DNA of 64,000 bases from Flavobacteriales bacterium (GCA_016788205.1 JAEUTA010000002.1:62001-126000); one strand, 5' to 3'. Positions 50,605 to 60,547 are shown, counted from the stretch's first letter. Notes: a model not told the origin generated them from the letters alone. Translations and numbers: made by a program.

Positions 50605-50612
50605 TACCTTCG
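50605..50612 (+). promoter_or_regulatory. Bacteroidota -7 element (TACCTTCG)
   Basis: TACCTTCG ends 7 nt before the ATG at 50620 and supports that start over ATGs farther upstream. Confidence 0.45.
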
Positions 50613-50619
50613 GTGCACG

Positions 50620-51192
50620 ATGGGAACAGTGCTGGACGTGGTATGGCCGATAGCGCTTGGCGTGGGCCTGGCAGCGGCCTGTGGATTGCGCGTGTTCCTG
50701 CCACTTTTCTTCACCAGCGTGCTGGCGCATTTCAACGTGGGCGATGTTGGGCTGCGCGAAGGGTTCGGATGGCTCGCCGAATGGCCAGCACTGCTGGCGC
50801 TGGGTGTTGCAACGGTAGCCGAAGCGGCAGCCTACTACATACCGGTAATGGACCATGCTTTGGACGTTATCGCCGTACCCCTTTCCACCGTCGCAGGCAC
50901 ACTTGTGGCCATGAGCACGTTCGTGGACCTGCCTCCTGCGCTTTCCTGGGGACTGGCGCTAGTGGCCGGTGGAGGTGTGGCAGGCTTGGTGAGCGCTGGT
51001 ACCGCGGCCGCGCGCTTGGGCAGCTCGCTGAAGACCGCTGGGCTTGGCAATCCGGTGGTCGCTACGGCGGAGACCGGCGGTGCCATCGGGCTGAGCCTGC
51101 TGGCCTGGTTCATCCCGCTGCTCGCGCTCGTTCTCGTGCTGATCTTGCTGGTTGCCGTATTGCGCCGAGTAACGCGGAGGGCACGCTCGTGA
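50620..51192 (+). CDS. DUF4126 family membrane protein
   Basis: 190 aa with five or six hydrophobic helices. Typical DUF4126 features are the N-terminal GLAAACGLRVFLPLF, the central VAGTLVAMSTF and SAGTAAARLGSSLKTAGLGNP. The function is unknown. The ATG at 50620 is chosen because a promoter octamer lies 7 nt before it. The stop is 1 nt from the stop of the convergent DUF4294 gene. Confidence 0.82.
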   Translation: MGTVLDVVWPIALGVGLAAACGLRVFLPLFFTSVLAHFNVGDVGLREGFGWLAEWPALLALGVATVAEAAAYYIPVMDHALDVIAVPLSTVAGTLVAMSTFVDLPPALSWGLALVAGGGVAGLVSAGTAAARLGSSLKTAGLGNPVVATAETGGAIGLSLLAWFIPLLALVLVLILLVAVLRRVTRRARS

Positions 51193-51193
51193 C

Positions 51194-51892
51194 CTAGTTG
51201 GCCGTGGTAGGTTCCAGCACCAAACCGTGCTTTTTGTAGAGACGCGCCTTGCGCCGTTCCAACTTGGCTTGGGCCTTCGCGGTGCGCGCACCGCGTTCAG
51301 CCACTGCCAGTTCTCCACGTTCTATGCGCTGCACGATAAGCTCAATGGTGGCATCCGCACCTTCCGGATCATACTCGGAACGCAGGTCTTGATCGAACAG
51401 GCGCGCTAGGCCCTGCCAGACGAAAGCGACGAACGAACCCCGCAACTGTTTCACCAGCTCGTACGAGGTGTGGCCGGTCTGTCGATCGATCAGTTTCACC
51501 AGCACTTTGCCTTGTCCAACGGTAAGGTCCTTCACCTCCGCCTCGAACTCAGCCCGTAGCTCAGCCTCCGCGATCTTCACATACAGATCCTGGTCACCTT
51601 TATCCTCGATGCCTTTCAACTCCTCTTCATACTCAGCAAGCAGTTGGCCCGTGATCTTCGCGTAGGGATAGACCTTGACCACCTGCCGCATCAGCTTGGT
51701 GTAACGCTCCGCTTCACGTCGGTCCTTGGGGCTCCATCGCCCGGTAACTTCCGCTTCCCCGAGATAGAGCAGTGGTATGGTGTCCCCATCGACCACCACC
51801 GCGTGTACCACGTAAGCAGGTCCTTGTCCCTTCGCGTGGAAGGAACCCAGCGTGGCCAGAACGACCACCAACGGAAGAGCCTTGCTGAACAT
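51194..51892 (-). CDS. DUF4294 family exported protein
   Basis: 232 aa. A signal peptide (ends HAKGQ) is followed by VDGDTIPLLYLGEAEVTG, the DUF4294 start. A long charged helical region (about 55-120, YEEELKGIEDK) and RQTGHTSYELVKQLRGSF follow, with a Lys/Arg/Ala-rich tail. The family is common in Bacteroidota; its function is unknown. A TACTTTGC sequence lies about 33 nt before the ATG on this strand. Confidence 0.85.
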   Translation of the reverse strand: MFSKALPLVVVLATLGSFHAKGQGPAYVVHAVVVDGDTIPLLYLGEAEVTGRWSPKDRREAERYTKLMRQVVKVYPYAKITGQLLAEYEEELKGIEDKGDQDLYVKIAEAELRAEFEAEVKDLTVGQGKVLVKLIDRQTGHTSYELVKQLRGSFVAFVWQGLARLFDQDLRSEYDPEGADATIELIVQRIERGELAVAERGARTAKAQAKLERRKARLYKKHGLVLEPTTAN

Positions 51893-51957
51893 CGTTCAGG
51901 CCTTGCGGCACGTGGAGATACAACGCAAAGTACGCGTTGTTATTCCGTTATACCCGA

Positions 51958-53454
51958 TCAGCGGCGCTTTAGTTTCCAAGGACTTACGCCTTGAACAGCC
52001 GAGGCGGGGAGCTTTGGCTGCTGACCGCGCCCGTTGTTAAGCTCGGCCGCCACTAGCGCCGCGACAAGCCTTTCCTCCACATCGTTCCCCTCGAGCACTG
52101 CTGGCGTAAAATGGTCGCGCACGAAGTGGGTATCGTACTTCCCGCTGCGGAAGGCCTTGTGCCCCATGGTGAAACGGCAGAAGCCGAGCGTGGTCTCGAC
52201 CCCCGAGATGGCGTAATCATCGATTGCGCGTTCCATGCGCTGGATGGCCTCTTCACGCGTGGCACCATGCGTGATCAGTTTGGCGATCATGGGATCGTAG
52301 AAGATCGGGATCGTCATGCCCTCTTCGAAACCATCGTCCACGCGAACGCCCGGTCCCTGTGGCGGGCGGTAAGTCGTGAGCGTGCCGATGTCCGGCAGGA
52401 AGTTGTTGGCTGGATCCTCGGCATAGACACGTATCTCTATCGCGTGCCCGTTCATCTTCAGTTCCTCCTGCTTGAAGGGCAGCTTCTCCCCTTCGGCCAC
52501 ACGGATCTGCAGCTTCACCAGATCCAAGCCCGTGATCATCTCGGTGACGGGGTGTTCAACTTGGAGGCGCGTGTTCATCTCCATGAAGTAGAAGTCGTTC
52601 TTCTCGTCCAACAGGAACTCCACGGTGCCTGCCCCGGTATAATCCACGCTCCTGGCCACCGCCACAGCGGCTTCGCCCATGCGCTTGCGGAGTTCGGGGG
52701 TGAGCACGGCGCTCGGGGCCTCCTCCACCACTTTCTGGTGGCGACGTTGCACACTGCACTCGCGCTCGAAAAGGTAACAGGTGTTGCCGTGCGCATCGGC
52801 CATGATCTGCACTTCGATGTGGCGCGGACCGGCGACGTATTTCTCGATGAAGACACTGCCATCGCCGAATGCGTTCTGCGCTTCGCTGATGGCCCGTTCC
52901 AGACCTTCCTTCAGGTCGGCATCCTTCTCCACGATGCGCATGCCTTTGCCCCCCCCTCCAGCGGCAGCCTTGATCAGGATCGGGAAGGTGATCATCTTGG
53001 CCACCTTCATGGCTTCCTCCAAGCCGCTCACGGCGCCTTCCGTGCCGGGTACCAGTGGTACACCATGCCCTTTAACGGCCTCCTTGGCGGCGAGCTTGTC
53101 ACCCATCACCTTCATGGCATGCGGCGAAGGGCCAACGAAGATGACACCCGCTTTCTCCAGAGCACGACAGAAATCCCCATTCTCGCTGAGGAAGCCATAA
53201 CCCGGATGTACCGCATCCACCTTGAGGTCCTTGCATACCTTGATGATCTTCTCGAAGACGAGGTAGCTCTCCTTGCTGGCCGCCGGGCCGATGTGAACCG
53301 CTTCATCCGCGAAGCGGACGAAGGGTGCGTTGCGATCGGCGTCCGAATACACGGCCACCGTACTGATGCCCATTTCGTGGGCTGAACGCATGACACGGAG
53401 GGCGATCTCGCCGCGGTTGGCGATGAGGAGTTTCTGGATCTTCTTGTTGACCAT
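51958..53454 (-). CDS. Acyl-CoA carboxylase biotin carboxylase subunit (AccC-like)
   Basis: 498 aa. Biotin carboxylase domains: KLLIANRGEIALRV, PGYGFLSEN, ATP-binding KAAAGGGGKGMR, EMNTRLQVEHPVTE and the Arg in CSVQRRHQKVVEEAP. It carboxylates the biotin carrier using ATP and bicarbonate. It is about 45-50 residues longer than typical AccC; the extra C-terminal residues hold a Gly/Gln/Pro-rich tail, as in some propionyl-CoA-type subunits. No biotin carrier or carboxyltransferase gene is in the window. Start: ATG at 53454 rather than GTG at 53457. Confidence 0.92.
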   Translation of the reverse strand: MVNKKIQKLLIANRGEIALRVMRSAHEMGISTVAVYSDADRNAPFVRFADEAVHIGPAASKESYLVFEKIIKVCKDLKVDAVHPGYGFLSENGDFCRALEKAGVIFVGPSPHAMKVMGDKLAAKEAVKGHGVPLVPGTEGAVSGLEEAMKVAKMITFPILIKAAAGGGGKGMRIVEKDADLKEGLERAISEAQNAFGDGSVFIEKYVAGPRHIEVQIMADAHGNTCYLFERECSVQRRHQKVVEEAPSAVLTPELRKRMGEAAVAVARSVDYTGAGTVEFLLDEKNDFYFMEMNTRLQVEHPVTEMITGLDLVKLQIRVAEGEKLPFKQEELKMNGHAIEIRVYAEDPANNFLPDIGTLTTYRPPQGPGVRVDDGFEEGMTIPIFYDPMIAKLITHGATREEAIQRMERAIDDYAISGVETTLGFCRFTMGHKAFRSGKYDTHFVRDHFTPAVLEGNDVEERLVAALVAAELNNGRGQQPKLPASAVQGVSPWKLKRR

Positions 53455-53465
53455 CACGATCTACT

Positions 53466-53473
53466 GGAAAGTA
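53466..53473 (-). promoter_or_regulatory. Bacteroidota -7 element (TACTTTCC)
   Basis: On the minus strand TACTTTCC ends 11 nt before the biotin carboxylase ATG. Confidence 0.35.
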
Positions 53474-53495
53474 CGAAGATGCGAAGTATCGGCGC

Positions 53496-53503
53496 GATCT
53501 TTG
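53496..53503 (+). promoter_or_regulatory. Bacteroidota -7 element (GATCTTTG)
   Basis: GATCTTTG ends 14 nt before the ATG at 53518 and supports that start over one farther upstream. Confidence 0.45.
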
Positions 53504-53517
53504 AGATCCTAGGGACC

Positions 53518-53925
53518 ATGCGGCGCCTTCTTTTCCCCTTCGCGATCTTGATGACCTTGTTCAGCAGAGCACAGGTCTCCACTTCCTTGGCAACGGGTGT
53601 GTTCCACAGTGAGGTCTACGTGGTGAACGGATCCAGTTGGCCCGTTCTGATCACTGTGGCACCGAAAGGGAAAGCTCTGGCGTTGGAAGGCAGCCAGTTC
53701 ATCCTGGAAGCGGGCAAGGAAATGTCCATCGCGAGCTACACCGACTCCCTGGACTTCGTGAGCCCTGTACAGAAGATGACCGTTACCGGAACGGTGACCG
53801 ACCGACGCGGCAAACCGAAGACCATCGGTGTATTGATGATGGAGAAGCGCCGTATCGATGACCATCGCCACCAATGGATCTATGAGGTGATGCCAGCCGG
53901 TGGTCGTGTAGGTTTCGGCTTCTGA
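53518..53925 (+). CDS. Small exported protein of unknown function
   Basis: 135 aa. A signal peptide (ends LFSRAQ) is followed by a beta-rich body (FHSEVYVVNGSSWPVLITV, KMTVTGTVTDRRGK). No family is recognised. Its stop abuts the stop of the convergent alpha/beta hydrolase gene. Confidence 0.65.
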   Translation: MRRLLFPFAILMTLFSRAQVSTSLATGVFHSEVYVVNGSSWPVLITVAPKGKALALEGSQFILEAGKEMSIASYTDSLDFVSPVQKMTVTGTVTDRRGKPKTIGVLMMEKRRIDDHRHQWIYEVMPAGGRVGFGF

Positions 53926-54615
53926 TCAGCCTTCACTGGCCGCCCAATGCGCGCGCACGAAGGGTAAAAGCGTGTCGAGACGAACGGTCTCAAAGGCATG
54001 CTTCGTATCGGGTAGCACCAGCGCGTGCGCATTGGGAAGCCCCTGAGCGAACTGCCTGGTACGCTCCGGATCGGCGCCCGTATCACCATCACCGACACAA
54101 CAGAGCACGGGGCACGTGATGGACCTCAGCACTTCCACGGTGAGCATCGGCTCGCTTGAAAGGTCCTTCATACGCGCCGCGATGCCCAGCACCACCGCGC
54201 GCCATGCTGTTTCACCGTGCCACGCGGCCAAGGTCCGCGCGAAGGCCGGCACCTTCTTCTCGATCACTGCGGGTTCCAGTTTGCGCAACTCCTGTGCTAG
54301 TATCCCATCGGACCAAACGAAGATGGTCCCGAGGGTCGTTACCGACAGTACCTGCTGTGGATACCTGGCTGCATACAGCAGGGCCGCATATCCGCCCATG
54401 CTGTAGCCGAAAAGATGTACCCGCTCGGATACGCCGTGCATGATCGCAGCATGGATATCATCTACGAAACGCATGAAGTCGAGCGGCTCTTCGGCGCGCA
54501 AGCCATGACCACTGAACGTAAGGACGCGTGCATGATGATCGTCCAAGAGCGCTTTCAGCGGAAGCATCTGTTGCTCCGTTGCCAATGCACCATGCAGCAG
54601 AATGATACTCGACAT
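53926..54615 (-). CDS. Alpha/beta hydrolase
   Basis: 229 aa. Nucleophile elbow GYSMGGYAAL (Ser), oxyanion HGALATEQQ, catalytic Asp in GDGDTGAD and His in TKHAFE. The size and motifs match small esterases or menaquinone-pathway-like hydrolases; the substrate is unknown. GACCTTCG lies 4 nt before the ATG. Confidence 0.85.
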   Translation of the reverse strand: MSSIILLHGALATEQQMLPLKALLDDHHARVLTFSGHGLRAEEPLDFMRFVDDIHAAIMHGVSERVHLFGYSMGGYAALLYAARYPQQVLSVTTLGTIFVWSDGILAQELRKLEPAVIEKKVPAFARTLAAWHGETAWRAVVLGIAARMKDLSSEPMLTVEVLRSITCPVLCCVGDGDTGADPERTRQFAQGLPNAHALVLPDTKHAFETVRLDTLLPFVRAHWAASEG

Positions 54616-54619
54616 GGTA

Positions 54620-54627
54620 CGAAGGTC
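54620..54627 (-). promoter_or_regulatory. Bacteroidota -7 element (GACCTTCG)
   Basis: On the minus strand GACCTTCG, two mismatches to TAnnTTTG, ends 4 nt before the hydrolase ATG at 54615. Confidence 0.3.
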
Positions 54628-54760
54628 GCGTTCTGGAAACTTAACAGGAAGGCAAAAAGGCTACGGTTATCTTCGCAGAGAACGCTTGCCAGCCGTGGCA
54701 GCGTGCGGAGTCCGATGCTCCGGAACACATCCTGTCACCAATACCGCACCTGTAGCCGGA

Positions 54761-57001
54761 ATGACCCATCTCCCCCACTTGATCGCCGACCTCGGCTTGA
54801 TCCTTTCCGTTGCAGCGGTGACCACCTTGGTTTTCAAGCGGATCAAGCAACCGTTGGTGCTGGGCTATATCGTGGCGGGCATTTTCGTTGGGCCGTACGT
54901 CGGCTTCATCCCAACGGTGTTGGATGAGAACAGCATCAAGACCTGGTCGGAGATCGGGGTCATCTTCCTTCTGTTCAGCCTCGGTCTGGAGTTCAGTTTC
55001 AAGAAGGTGGCCAAGGTGGGTGGCACCGCGAGCGTTACGGCCGTCACCACCGTTGTTTTCATGCTGGCCGCGGGCTTCGGGACAGGACAAGTCTTGGGCT
55101 GGACCTTCATGGACAGCGTATTCCTTGGCGGCATACTGTCCATTTCGTCCACCACGATCATCATTCGCGCCTTGGACGAACTGGGTATGAAGACACGCGG
55201 CTTCGCGAGCGTGGTGGTCGGTGTATTGGTGATCGAGGACCTTGTGGCCATCCTGCTGTTGGTGATGTTGAGCACCGTGGCCGTTAGCCGGCAATTCGCA
55301 GGGGGCGAGTTGTTGTTCGAGATGGGTAAGCTCGCTGCCTTCCTACTGGTCACGTTCATCATCGGCATATACCTGATCCCCACGGTGCTGAATCGCACGC
55401 GCAAGTTGATGAACGAAGAAACGCTGCTCGTGGTGGCCGTGGCCCTATGCCTCACCATGGTGTTCCTCGCGGCGAAAGCGGGGTTCAGTGCGGCATTGGG
55501 CGCTTTCCTGATGGGTTCGCTGCTGGCCGAAACGATCATGGCCGAACGCATAGAACACCTGATCAAACCGGTGAAGGACCTGTTCGGCGCGATCTTCTTC
55601 GTGTCCGTCGGCATGATGATCGATCCGCGCGTGCTTGTTGAACACTGGTTCCCCGTACTGCTACTGTCCCTGGTCGTAGTTGTCGGTCAGCCGTTGAGCA
55701 GCATCGCCGGGGCATTGGTCTCCGGCCAACCCCTTAAACGTGCCGTGCAAGCGGGCATGTGCCTGTCTCAGATCGGCGAATTCTCGTTCATCATCGCCAC
55801 GCTCGGTGTTACGCTCGGTGTTACCAGTTCGTTCCTCTACCCCATCGCAGTGGCGGTATCCGCCATGACCACGTTCAGCACGCCCTATATGATCAAGGCA
55901 TCGGACGGGGTCGCAGGGCTTCTTACGCGCGCCTTACCCCAGCGCTGGGTCACCTCCATCGACCAGTACAGCCAGCAGACCTCACAGGTGAAAGTGACCA
56001 GCGACTGGCGTGTGCTGCTGCGTGCATACATGGTGAACGTCGCCGTGTTCTTCGTACTGTGCGTGGTGGTGGTCATGCTGGCCTCACGCAACCTGATGCC
56101 CATGCTGGACGCTTCACTCGGCTGGCAGACAGGACACTTGACCGCAGGCCTCATCACGCTGGTGCTCATCCTCCCGCTCATCTGGGCCATGTCCATCCGA
56201 CGGATCAAACGTGCGGCATACCGACATCTCTGGCTCAACAAGAAACAACTACGTGGGCCGTTGGTGGCGATCGAAGTGGCTCGCGTGATCGTGGCGGTTC
56301 TCGTGCTGGGTCTTCTGGTGAACCAATTCTTCAGTGCGGGCTGGGCATTCGGGGCTACGCTGCTGTTCATGACCATCGCCATCCTCATTTTCCGTCGGCG
56401 CCTGCACCTCTTCTACCACCGGGTGGAGAAACGCTTCATCAGCAACCTGAACCAGCGCGAGCAACAGAAGAAACGCCCGCACCTGGCGCCTTGGGACATG
56501 CACCTTGCCGAAGTGGAGGTAAGAACGGATTCCGTCGTGGTGGGCCGAAGCCTTCAGGAATTGCAGTTGCGGGAGAAACATGGTGTGAACGTGGCCTTGA
56601 TCGAACGCAACGACCGCAACATACCCGCACCCAGCCGTGATGAACGCCTGCTACCGGGCGACAACCTGGTGGTGATCGGGACCGATGAACAACTCGCGGA
56701 ATTGAACCGCACGCTGGATGCGACCATTCCTGAGAACGGAGACTACGACCTGGACAAGGACGACATCGCATTGGAGAAGTACCGCGTCCTGCCCCGTTCG
56801 CCGCTGATCGGCACGACGATCCGTGCATCCCGGCTGCGTGAAGAGGCGATGGCCCTTGTGGCCGGGATCGAGCGAGGCGATCAACGCTTGATGAACCCCG
56901 AGAGCTTCACCGCCTTCGAGCAGAACGACGTGGTGTGGTTGGTGGGCAACACGGAGCGCATCCACACCTTCATGGACGGCTGGAAAGCGGTGCGAGAGTG
57001 A
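54761..57001 (+). CDS. CPA2-type cation:proton antiporter with TrkA-C domains
   Basis: 746 aa. The N-terminal ~400 residues are a Na+/H+ exchanger-like membrane domain (about 12 helices; ISSTTIIIRALDELG, VVGVLVIEDLVAI, LGAFLMGSLLAET and the KefB-like QIGEFSFIIATLG). A second set of membrane helices (about 430-560) follows, then a cytoplasmic region with two TrkA-C/RCK-like domains (about 590-746, LREKHGVNVALIER, LPGDNLVVIGTDEQL, VVWLVGN). It moves K+ or Na+ against H+ and is probably gated by the C-terminal domains. The ATG at 54761 is chosen; TATCTTCG at 54668-54675 could be a promoter. Confidence 0.88.
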   Translation: MTHLPHLIADLGLILSVAAVTTLVFKRIKQPLVLGYIVAGIFVGPYVGFIPTVLDENSIKTWSEIGVIFLLFSLGLEFSFKKVAKVGGTASVTAVTTVVFMLAAGFGTGQVLGWTFMDSVFLGGILSISSTTIIIRALDELGMKTRGFASVVVGVLVIEDLVAILLLVMLSTVAVSRQFAGGELLFEMGKLAAFLLVTFIIGIYLIPTVLNRTRKLMNEETLLVVAVALCLTMVFLAAKAGFSAALGAFLMGSLLAETIMAERIEHLIKPVKDLFGAIFFVSVGMMIDPRVLVEHWFPVLLLSLVVVVGQPLSSIAGALVSGQPLKRAVQAGMCLSQIGEFSFIIATLGVTLGVTSSFLYPIAVAVSAMTTFSTPYMIKASDGVAGLLTRALPQRWVTSIDQYSQQTSQVKVTSDWRVLLRAYMVNVAVFFVLCVVVVMLASRNLMPMLDASLGWQTGHLTAGLITLVLILPLIWAMSIRRIKRAAYRHLWLNKKQLRGPLVAIEVARVIVAVLVLGLLVNQFFSAGWAFGATLLFMTIAILIFRRRLHLFYHRVEKRFISNLNQREQQKKRPHLAPWDMHLAEVEVRTDSVVVGRSLQELQLREKHGVNVALIERNDRNIPAPSRDERLLPGDNLVVIGTDEQLAELNRTLDATIPENGDYDLDKDDIALEKYRVLPRSPLIGTTIRASRLREEAMALVAGIERGDQRLMNPESFTAFEQNDVVWLVGNTERIHTFMDGWKAVRE

Positions 57002-57028
57002 TCTTGTGCTAGCTTCCGCTTCACATCC

Positions 57029-57991
57029 ATGTCCACGCCGCTCACCACCATGCTCCGTTTGGAGCACCCGCTCATCATGGCCCCGATGTTCCTGGTGAGC
57101 AACACGGCCATGATCACCGAAGGCATGCGGTGCGGTGTCGCGGGTTGCATCCCGGCATTGAACTACCGCACCATCGAGGAATTGCGCGCCGCAGCGCGTG
57201 AGCTGAAGGCCGCAAAAGCCACGATCGGCAAAGGTTCCTTCGGCTTCAACCTGATCGTGAACAAGAGCAACCCGAAGGCGCAAAGCCAGTTGGAAGCGCT
57301 GTGCGAAGAGGGCTGCGACTTCATCATCACCTCGTTGGGCAGCCCGGAAATGACCATCAAGCATGCGCATCGCGTGGGCATCAAGGTGTTCTGCGATGTC
57401 ACTGACCTGCGGTTCGCGCAAAAGGTGGAAGCCCTCGGTGGTGATGCGTTGATAGCGGTGAACAACGCGGCCGGTGGGCACCGTGGCGACCTTTCACCCG
57501 AGGCCTTGATCAAGCTGTTGAAACAACACTGCACCCTGCCCGTGATCTCTGCTGGCGGCGTGGGCAACAAGGCGGAACTGGATGAGATGCTTGGGTATGG
57601 CGCCGATGGTGTATCGGTCGGAAGTCCATTCATCGCGTCGGTGGAAGCACCGATCACCGAGGCGTACAAGCAAGCGTGTGTGGACTTCGGTGCGAACGAC
57701 ATCGTGCTCACCGAACGCATCAGCGGTACACCCTGCTCGGTGATCAATACGCCATACGTACAGAAGATCGGCACACGCTCACCGTGGATCGAACGGGTAT
57801 TGAACAAGAACCGTCGCCTGAAGAAGTGGGTGAAGATGTTCCGCTTCTACATCGGCATGAAAGCGACGGAAGTGGCAGCGCAGCAAGCCACATACAAGAC
57901 GGTTTGGGTAGCTGGTGGCAGCATCGAACACACGAAGAAGATCGAACCGGTGAAGGCGATCATCGGGCGTCTGGTGAACGGAACGGCATGA
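57029..57991 (+). CDS. Nitronate monooxygenase family protein
   Basis: 320 aa. FMN-binding TIM barrel: LIMAPMFLVSNTAM, GGHRGDLSPE, VISAGGVGNKAELDEMLGYGADGVSVGS. Family members oxidise alkyl nitronates; some are enoyl reductases of FabK type, which share this fold. It overlaps the next gene by 4 nt. Confidence 0.88.
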   Translation: MSTPLTTMLRLEHPLIMAPMFLVSNTAMITEGMRCGVAGCIPALNYRTIEELRAAARELKAAKATIGKGSFGFNLIVNKSNPKAQSQLEALCEEGCDFIITSLGSPEMTIKHAHRVGIKVFCDVTDLRFAQKVEALGGDALIAVNNAAGGHRGDLSPEALIKLLKQHCTLPVISAGGVGNKAELDEMLGYGADGVSVGSPFIASVEAPITEAYKQACVDFGANDIVLTERISGTPCSVINTPYVQKIGTRSPWIERVLNKNRRLKKWVKMFRFYIGMKATEVAAQQATYKTVWVAGGSIEHTKKIEPVKAIIGRLVNGTA

Positions 57992-58488
57992 CACTCCGCC
58001 CCGCCCGGACAGAGGAATTGCCCGCGATCTGGGCCATTCTTCAGTTCGCCATTGAGCAACGCAGGCTGGATGGCAGCGCGCAGTGGCAGGACGGTTATCC
58101 TAACCCGGACACGGTGCGCGATGATATGCAACACGGCGCGGCCTACGTCGTTGAAGAGGACGGCGAGTTGCTCCTCTATGCGGCGGTCCTCTTCGAGCCG
58201 GAACCTGCTTACGAAGCCATTGAAGGCCGCTGGCTCACCAACGGTCCGTACGTAGTACTTCACCGGGTTGCAGCGTCACCCAAGGCCAAGGGCAAAGGCA
58301 TCGCCAGCACATTCTTCCGCATGGTGGAGGACTTGTGCCGCGAGCGTGGCGTACCGAGCATCAAAGTCGACACCAACTTCGACAATGCGCCGATGCTGCG
58401 GATCATGGACAAGCTTGGCTACACCTACTGCGGCGAGGTGTATTTCAGGGGAAAGGCGCGTAGAGCTTACGAGAAGTTGATCCGTTAA
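57988..58488 (+). CDS. GNAT family N-acetyltransferase
   Basis: 166 aa. Acetyl-CoA loop HRVAASPKAKGKGIASTFF, then KVDTNFDNAPMLRIMDKLGY, typical of GNATs. The start overlaps the upstream stop (ATGA), so it is co-transcribed with the nitronate monooxygenase gene. The acceptor is unknown. Confidence 0.88.
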   Translation: MTLRPARTEELPAIWAILQFAIEQRRLDGSAQWQDGYPNPDTVRDDMQHGAAYVVEEDGELLLYAAVLFEPEPAYEAIEGRWLTNGPYVVLHRVAASPKAKGKGIASTFFRMVEDLCRERGVPSIKVDTNFDNAPMLRIMDKLGYTYCGEVYFRGKARRAYEKLIR

Positions 58489-58492
58489 AGAA

Positions 58493-58522
58493 GAACGCCC
58501 AAGGCGTTGGCCTCAGGCGTTC
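58493..58522. terminator. Possible weak terminator between convergent genes
   Basis: GAACGCC (58493-58499) pairs with GGCGTTC (58516-58522) around a 16-nt loop. There is no clear T-tract on the plus strand, so termination is uncertain. Confidence 0.35.
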
Positions 58523-58540
58523 AATACTGGATGCGGTCGC

Positions 58541-59731
58541 TTACTTCAGCACCTCCTTCACCCGATCGGCAGCCTCTTGCAGGGCCACGGCGCCGAGCAC
58601 TTTCAGGCCGCTGTTGTCGATGAGTTCCTTCGCTTCCTTCGCGTTGGTGCCTTGCAGGCGCACGATGATCGGCACCTGGATGTCGCCGATGTTCTTGTAG
58701 GCGTCCACGATGCCTTGGGCCACGCGGTCGCAGCGTACGATGCCGCCGAAGATGTTCACCAGGATGGCTTTCACCGTGGGATCCTTCAGGATGATGCGGA
58801 AGGCTTTCTCCACACGAGCAGCGTCTGCCGTACCACCCACGTCGAGGAAGTTGGCAGGCTCGCCGCCGCTAAGCTTGATGATGTCCATGGTGGCCATGGC
58901 CAGACCGGCACCGTTCACCATGCAGCCCACGTTGCCGTCGAGCTTCACGTAATTGAGGCCTGCTTCGCCGGCTTCCACTTCAGTGGGGTCCTCCTCGGTC
59001 TTGTCGCGCATCTCGGCGTAGTCCGGGTGGCGGTAGAGGGCGTTGCCGTCCAGACGCACCTTGGCGTCCACAGCGATCACTTTGTCGTCGCTGGTCTTGA
59101 ACACGGGGTTGATCTCGAACATGGCGGCGTCGCAGCCTTCGTAAGCCTTGTAGAGCGCGGCCACGAACTTCACCATCTCCTTCTTCGCGTTCCCTGTAAC
59201 ACCAAGGTTGGTCGCGATCTTGTTGCACTGGAAAGGGCGCAGGCCCACGCGGGGATCAACCACTTCCTTCAGGATCTTCTCCGGATGGTGTTCGCTGACC
59301 TCTTCGATGTCCATGCCGCCCTCGGTGCTGTAAACGATCACGTTCTTGCCCGTGGCGCGGTCCAGCAGCACGCTCATGTAGTACTCCTTGTGCTCGCTCG
59401 GCCCGGGATAGTACACGTCCTCGGCGATAAGCACCTTGTGTACCTTCTTCCCTTGCGGAGGCGTCTGCGGGCTCTTCAGCATCATGCCGATGATGGCACC
59501 GGCCTTCTCGCGCACTTCATCATAGTTCTTGGCCACCTTCACGCCACCGCCCTTGCCGCGGCCACCAGCGTGGATCTGCGCCTTCACCACGAAGAACTTG
59601 GTTCCCGTCTCCCCTGCCAGTCGTTTCGCCTGATCCACCGCTTCATCGGCGTTGTAGGCCACCAGACCACGTTGGATGCGGACGCCGTATTGGGCGAGGA
59701 TGCTCTTGCCTTGATACTCGTGAAGGTTCAT
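58541..59731 (-). CDS. Succinyl-CoA synthetase subunit beta
   Basis: 396 aa. ATP-grasp fold: [17 protein letters not shown] at the start, [16 protein letters not shown], and the ligase domain with the family motif [15 protein letters not shown]. It works with SucD (not in the window) to make succinyl-CoA or ATP/GTP in the TCA cycle. The ATG at 59731 gives the standard length. Confidence 0.97.
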   Translation of the reverse strand: MNLHEYQGKSILAQYGVRIQRGLVAYNADEAVDQAKRLAGETGTKFFVVKAQIHAGGRGKGGGVKVAKNYDEVREKAGAIIGMMLKSPQTPPQGKKVHKVLIAEDVYYPGPSEHKEYYMSVLLDRATGKNVIVYSTEGGMDIEEVSEHHPEKILKEVVDPRVGLRPFQCNKIATNLGVTGNAKKEMVKFVAALYKAYEGCDAAMFEINPVFKTSDDKVIAVDAKVRLDGNALYRHPDYAEMRDKTEEDPTEVEAGEAGLNYVKLDGNVGCMVNGAGLAMATMDIIKLSGGEPANFLDVGGTADAARVEKAFRIILKDPTVKAILVNIFGGIVRCDRVAQGIVDAYKNIGDIQVPIIVRLQGTNAKEAKELIDNSGLKVLGAVALQEAADRVKEVLK

Positions 59732-59749
59732 CGTCTTGGAAAGTTGGGG

Positions 59750-59757
59750 CGAAAGTA
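59750..59757 (-). promoter_or_regulatory. Bacteroidota -7 element (TACTTTCG)
   Basis: On the minus strand TACTTTCG ends 18 nt before the sucC ATG. Confidence 0.45.
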
Positions 59758-59785
59758 AACTCCATGGGGTTATGGTCCGGGATGC

Positions 59786-59793
59786 TTCCTTTG
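59786..59793 (+). promoter_or_regulatory. Bacteroidota -7 element (TTCCTTTG)
   Basis: TTCCTTTG ends 6 nt before the ATG at 59800; the same octamer lies before recR. It argues against the in-frame ATGs at 59764 and 59782. Confidence 0.45.
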
Positions 59794-59799
59794 CTGGGG

Positions 59800-60447
59800 A
59801 TGATCCGAGCCTCCTCCATCCGCAAACGCTTCGGCGATCTGGAAGTCCTGAAAGGCGTGGACCTGCACGTGGCCGCGGGCGAAGTGGTAAGCATCGTGGG
59901 GGCCAGTGGCGCGGGTAAGACCACCCTGCTCCAGATCCTGGGCACCTTGGAAAAGCCCGGTAGCGGCACATTGGCCATCAACAGCGAAGAGGTGACGAAG
60001 CTGGGCAGCCGGGCCTTGAGCGCGTTCCGCAACAAGCACATCGGTTTCGTGTTCCAATTCCACCACCTGCTGCCGGAATTCACGGCGCTGGAGAACGTGA
60101 TGATGCCCGGCTTGATCGCGGGGCGTAGCATGAACGACTGCACACCGCGCGCCAAGCAGCTACTGGAACGCCTGAACATCGCGCCACGTGCCGAACACAA
60201 GCCCGGCCAACTGAGCGGTGGCGAGCAACAGCGCGTGGCCGTGGCCCGTGCGCTCTTCAACGCACCCAGCGTGGTGCTGGCCGATGAACCGAGCGGCAAC
60301 CTGGACAGCGCCCATGCCAAGGAACTGCACCAGCTCTTCTTCGACCTGCGCAAGGAACTGGGCCAGACCTTCGTGATCGTGACGCACAACGAGGAGCTGG
60401 CGGAGATGGCCGATCGGCGGTTGGTGATGCGGGACGGGGTGATCTGA
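59800..60447 (+). CDS. ABC transporter ATP-binding protein, LolD-like
   Basis: 215 aa. Walker [10 protein letters not shown] (34-42), Q-loop region [15 protein letters not shown], signature [15 protein letters not shown], Walker [13 protein letters not shown] and the switch His in VTHNEEL. The [10 protein letters not shown] and EPSGNLD motifs fit LolD/MacB-type ATPases, which act in lipoprotein release or export at the inner membrane. No membrane partner is adjacent. The start at 59800 matches the usual LolD N-terminus. Confidence 0.88.
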   Translation: MIRASSIRKRFGDLEVLKGVDLHVAAGEVVSIVGASGAGKTTLLQILGTLEKPGSGTLAINSEEVTKLGSRALSAFRNKHIGFVFQFHHLLPEFTALENVMMPGLIAGRSMNDCTPRAKQLLERLNIAPRAEHKPGQLSGGEQQRVAVARALFNAPSVVLADEPSGNLDSAHAKELHQLFFDLRKELGQTFVIVTHNEELAEMADRRLVMRDGVI

Positions 60448-60547
60448 CGAACGACCTCGCAAGTGTTGGGCGGGGCGGGCATTTTCTCAGGCATCTCTAT
60501 TTCGATCCCTCGTCTAGGTGATAGTGATCCACTGACCCGCGCGAGCG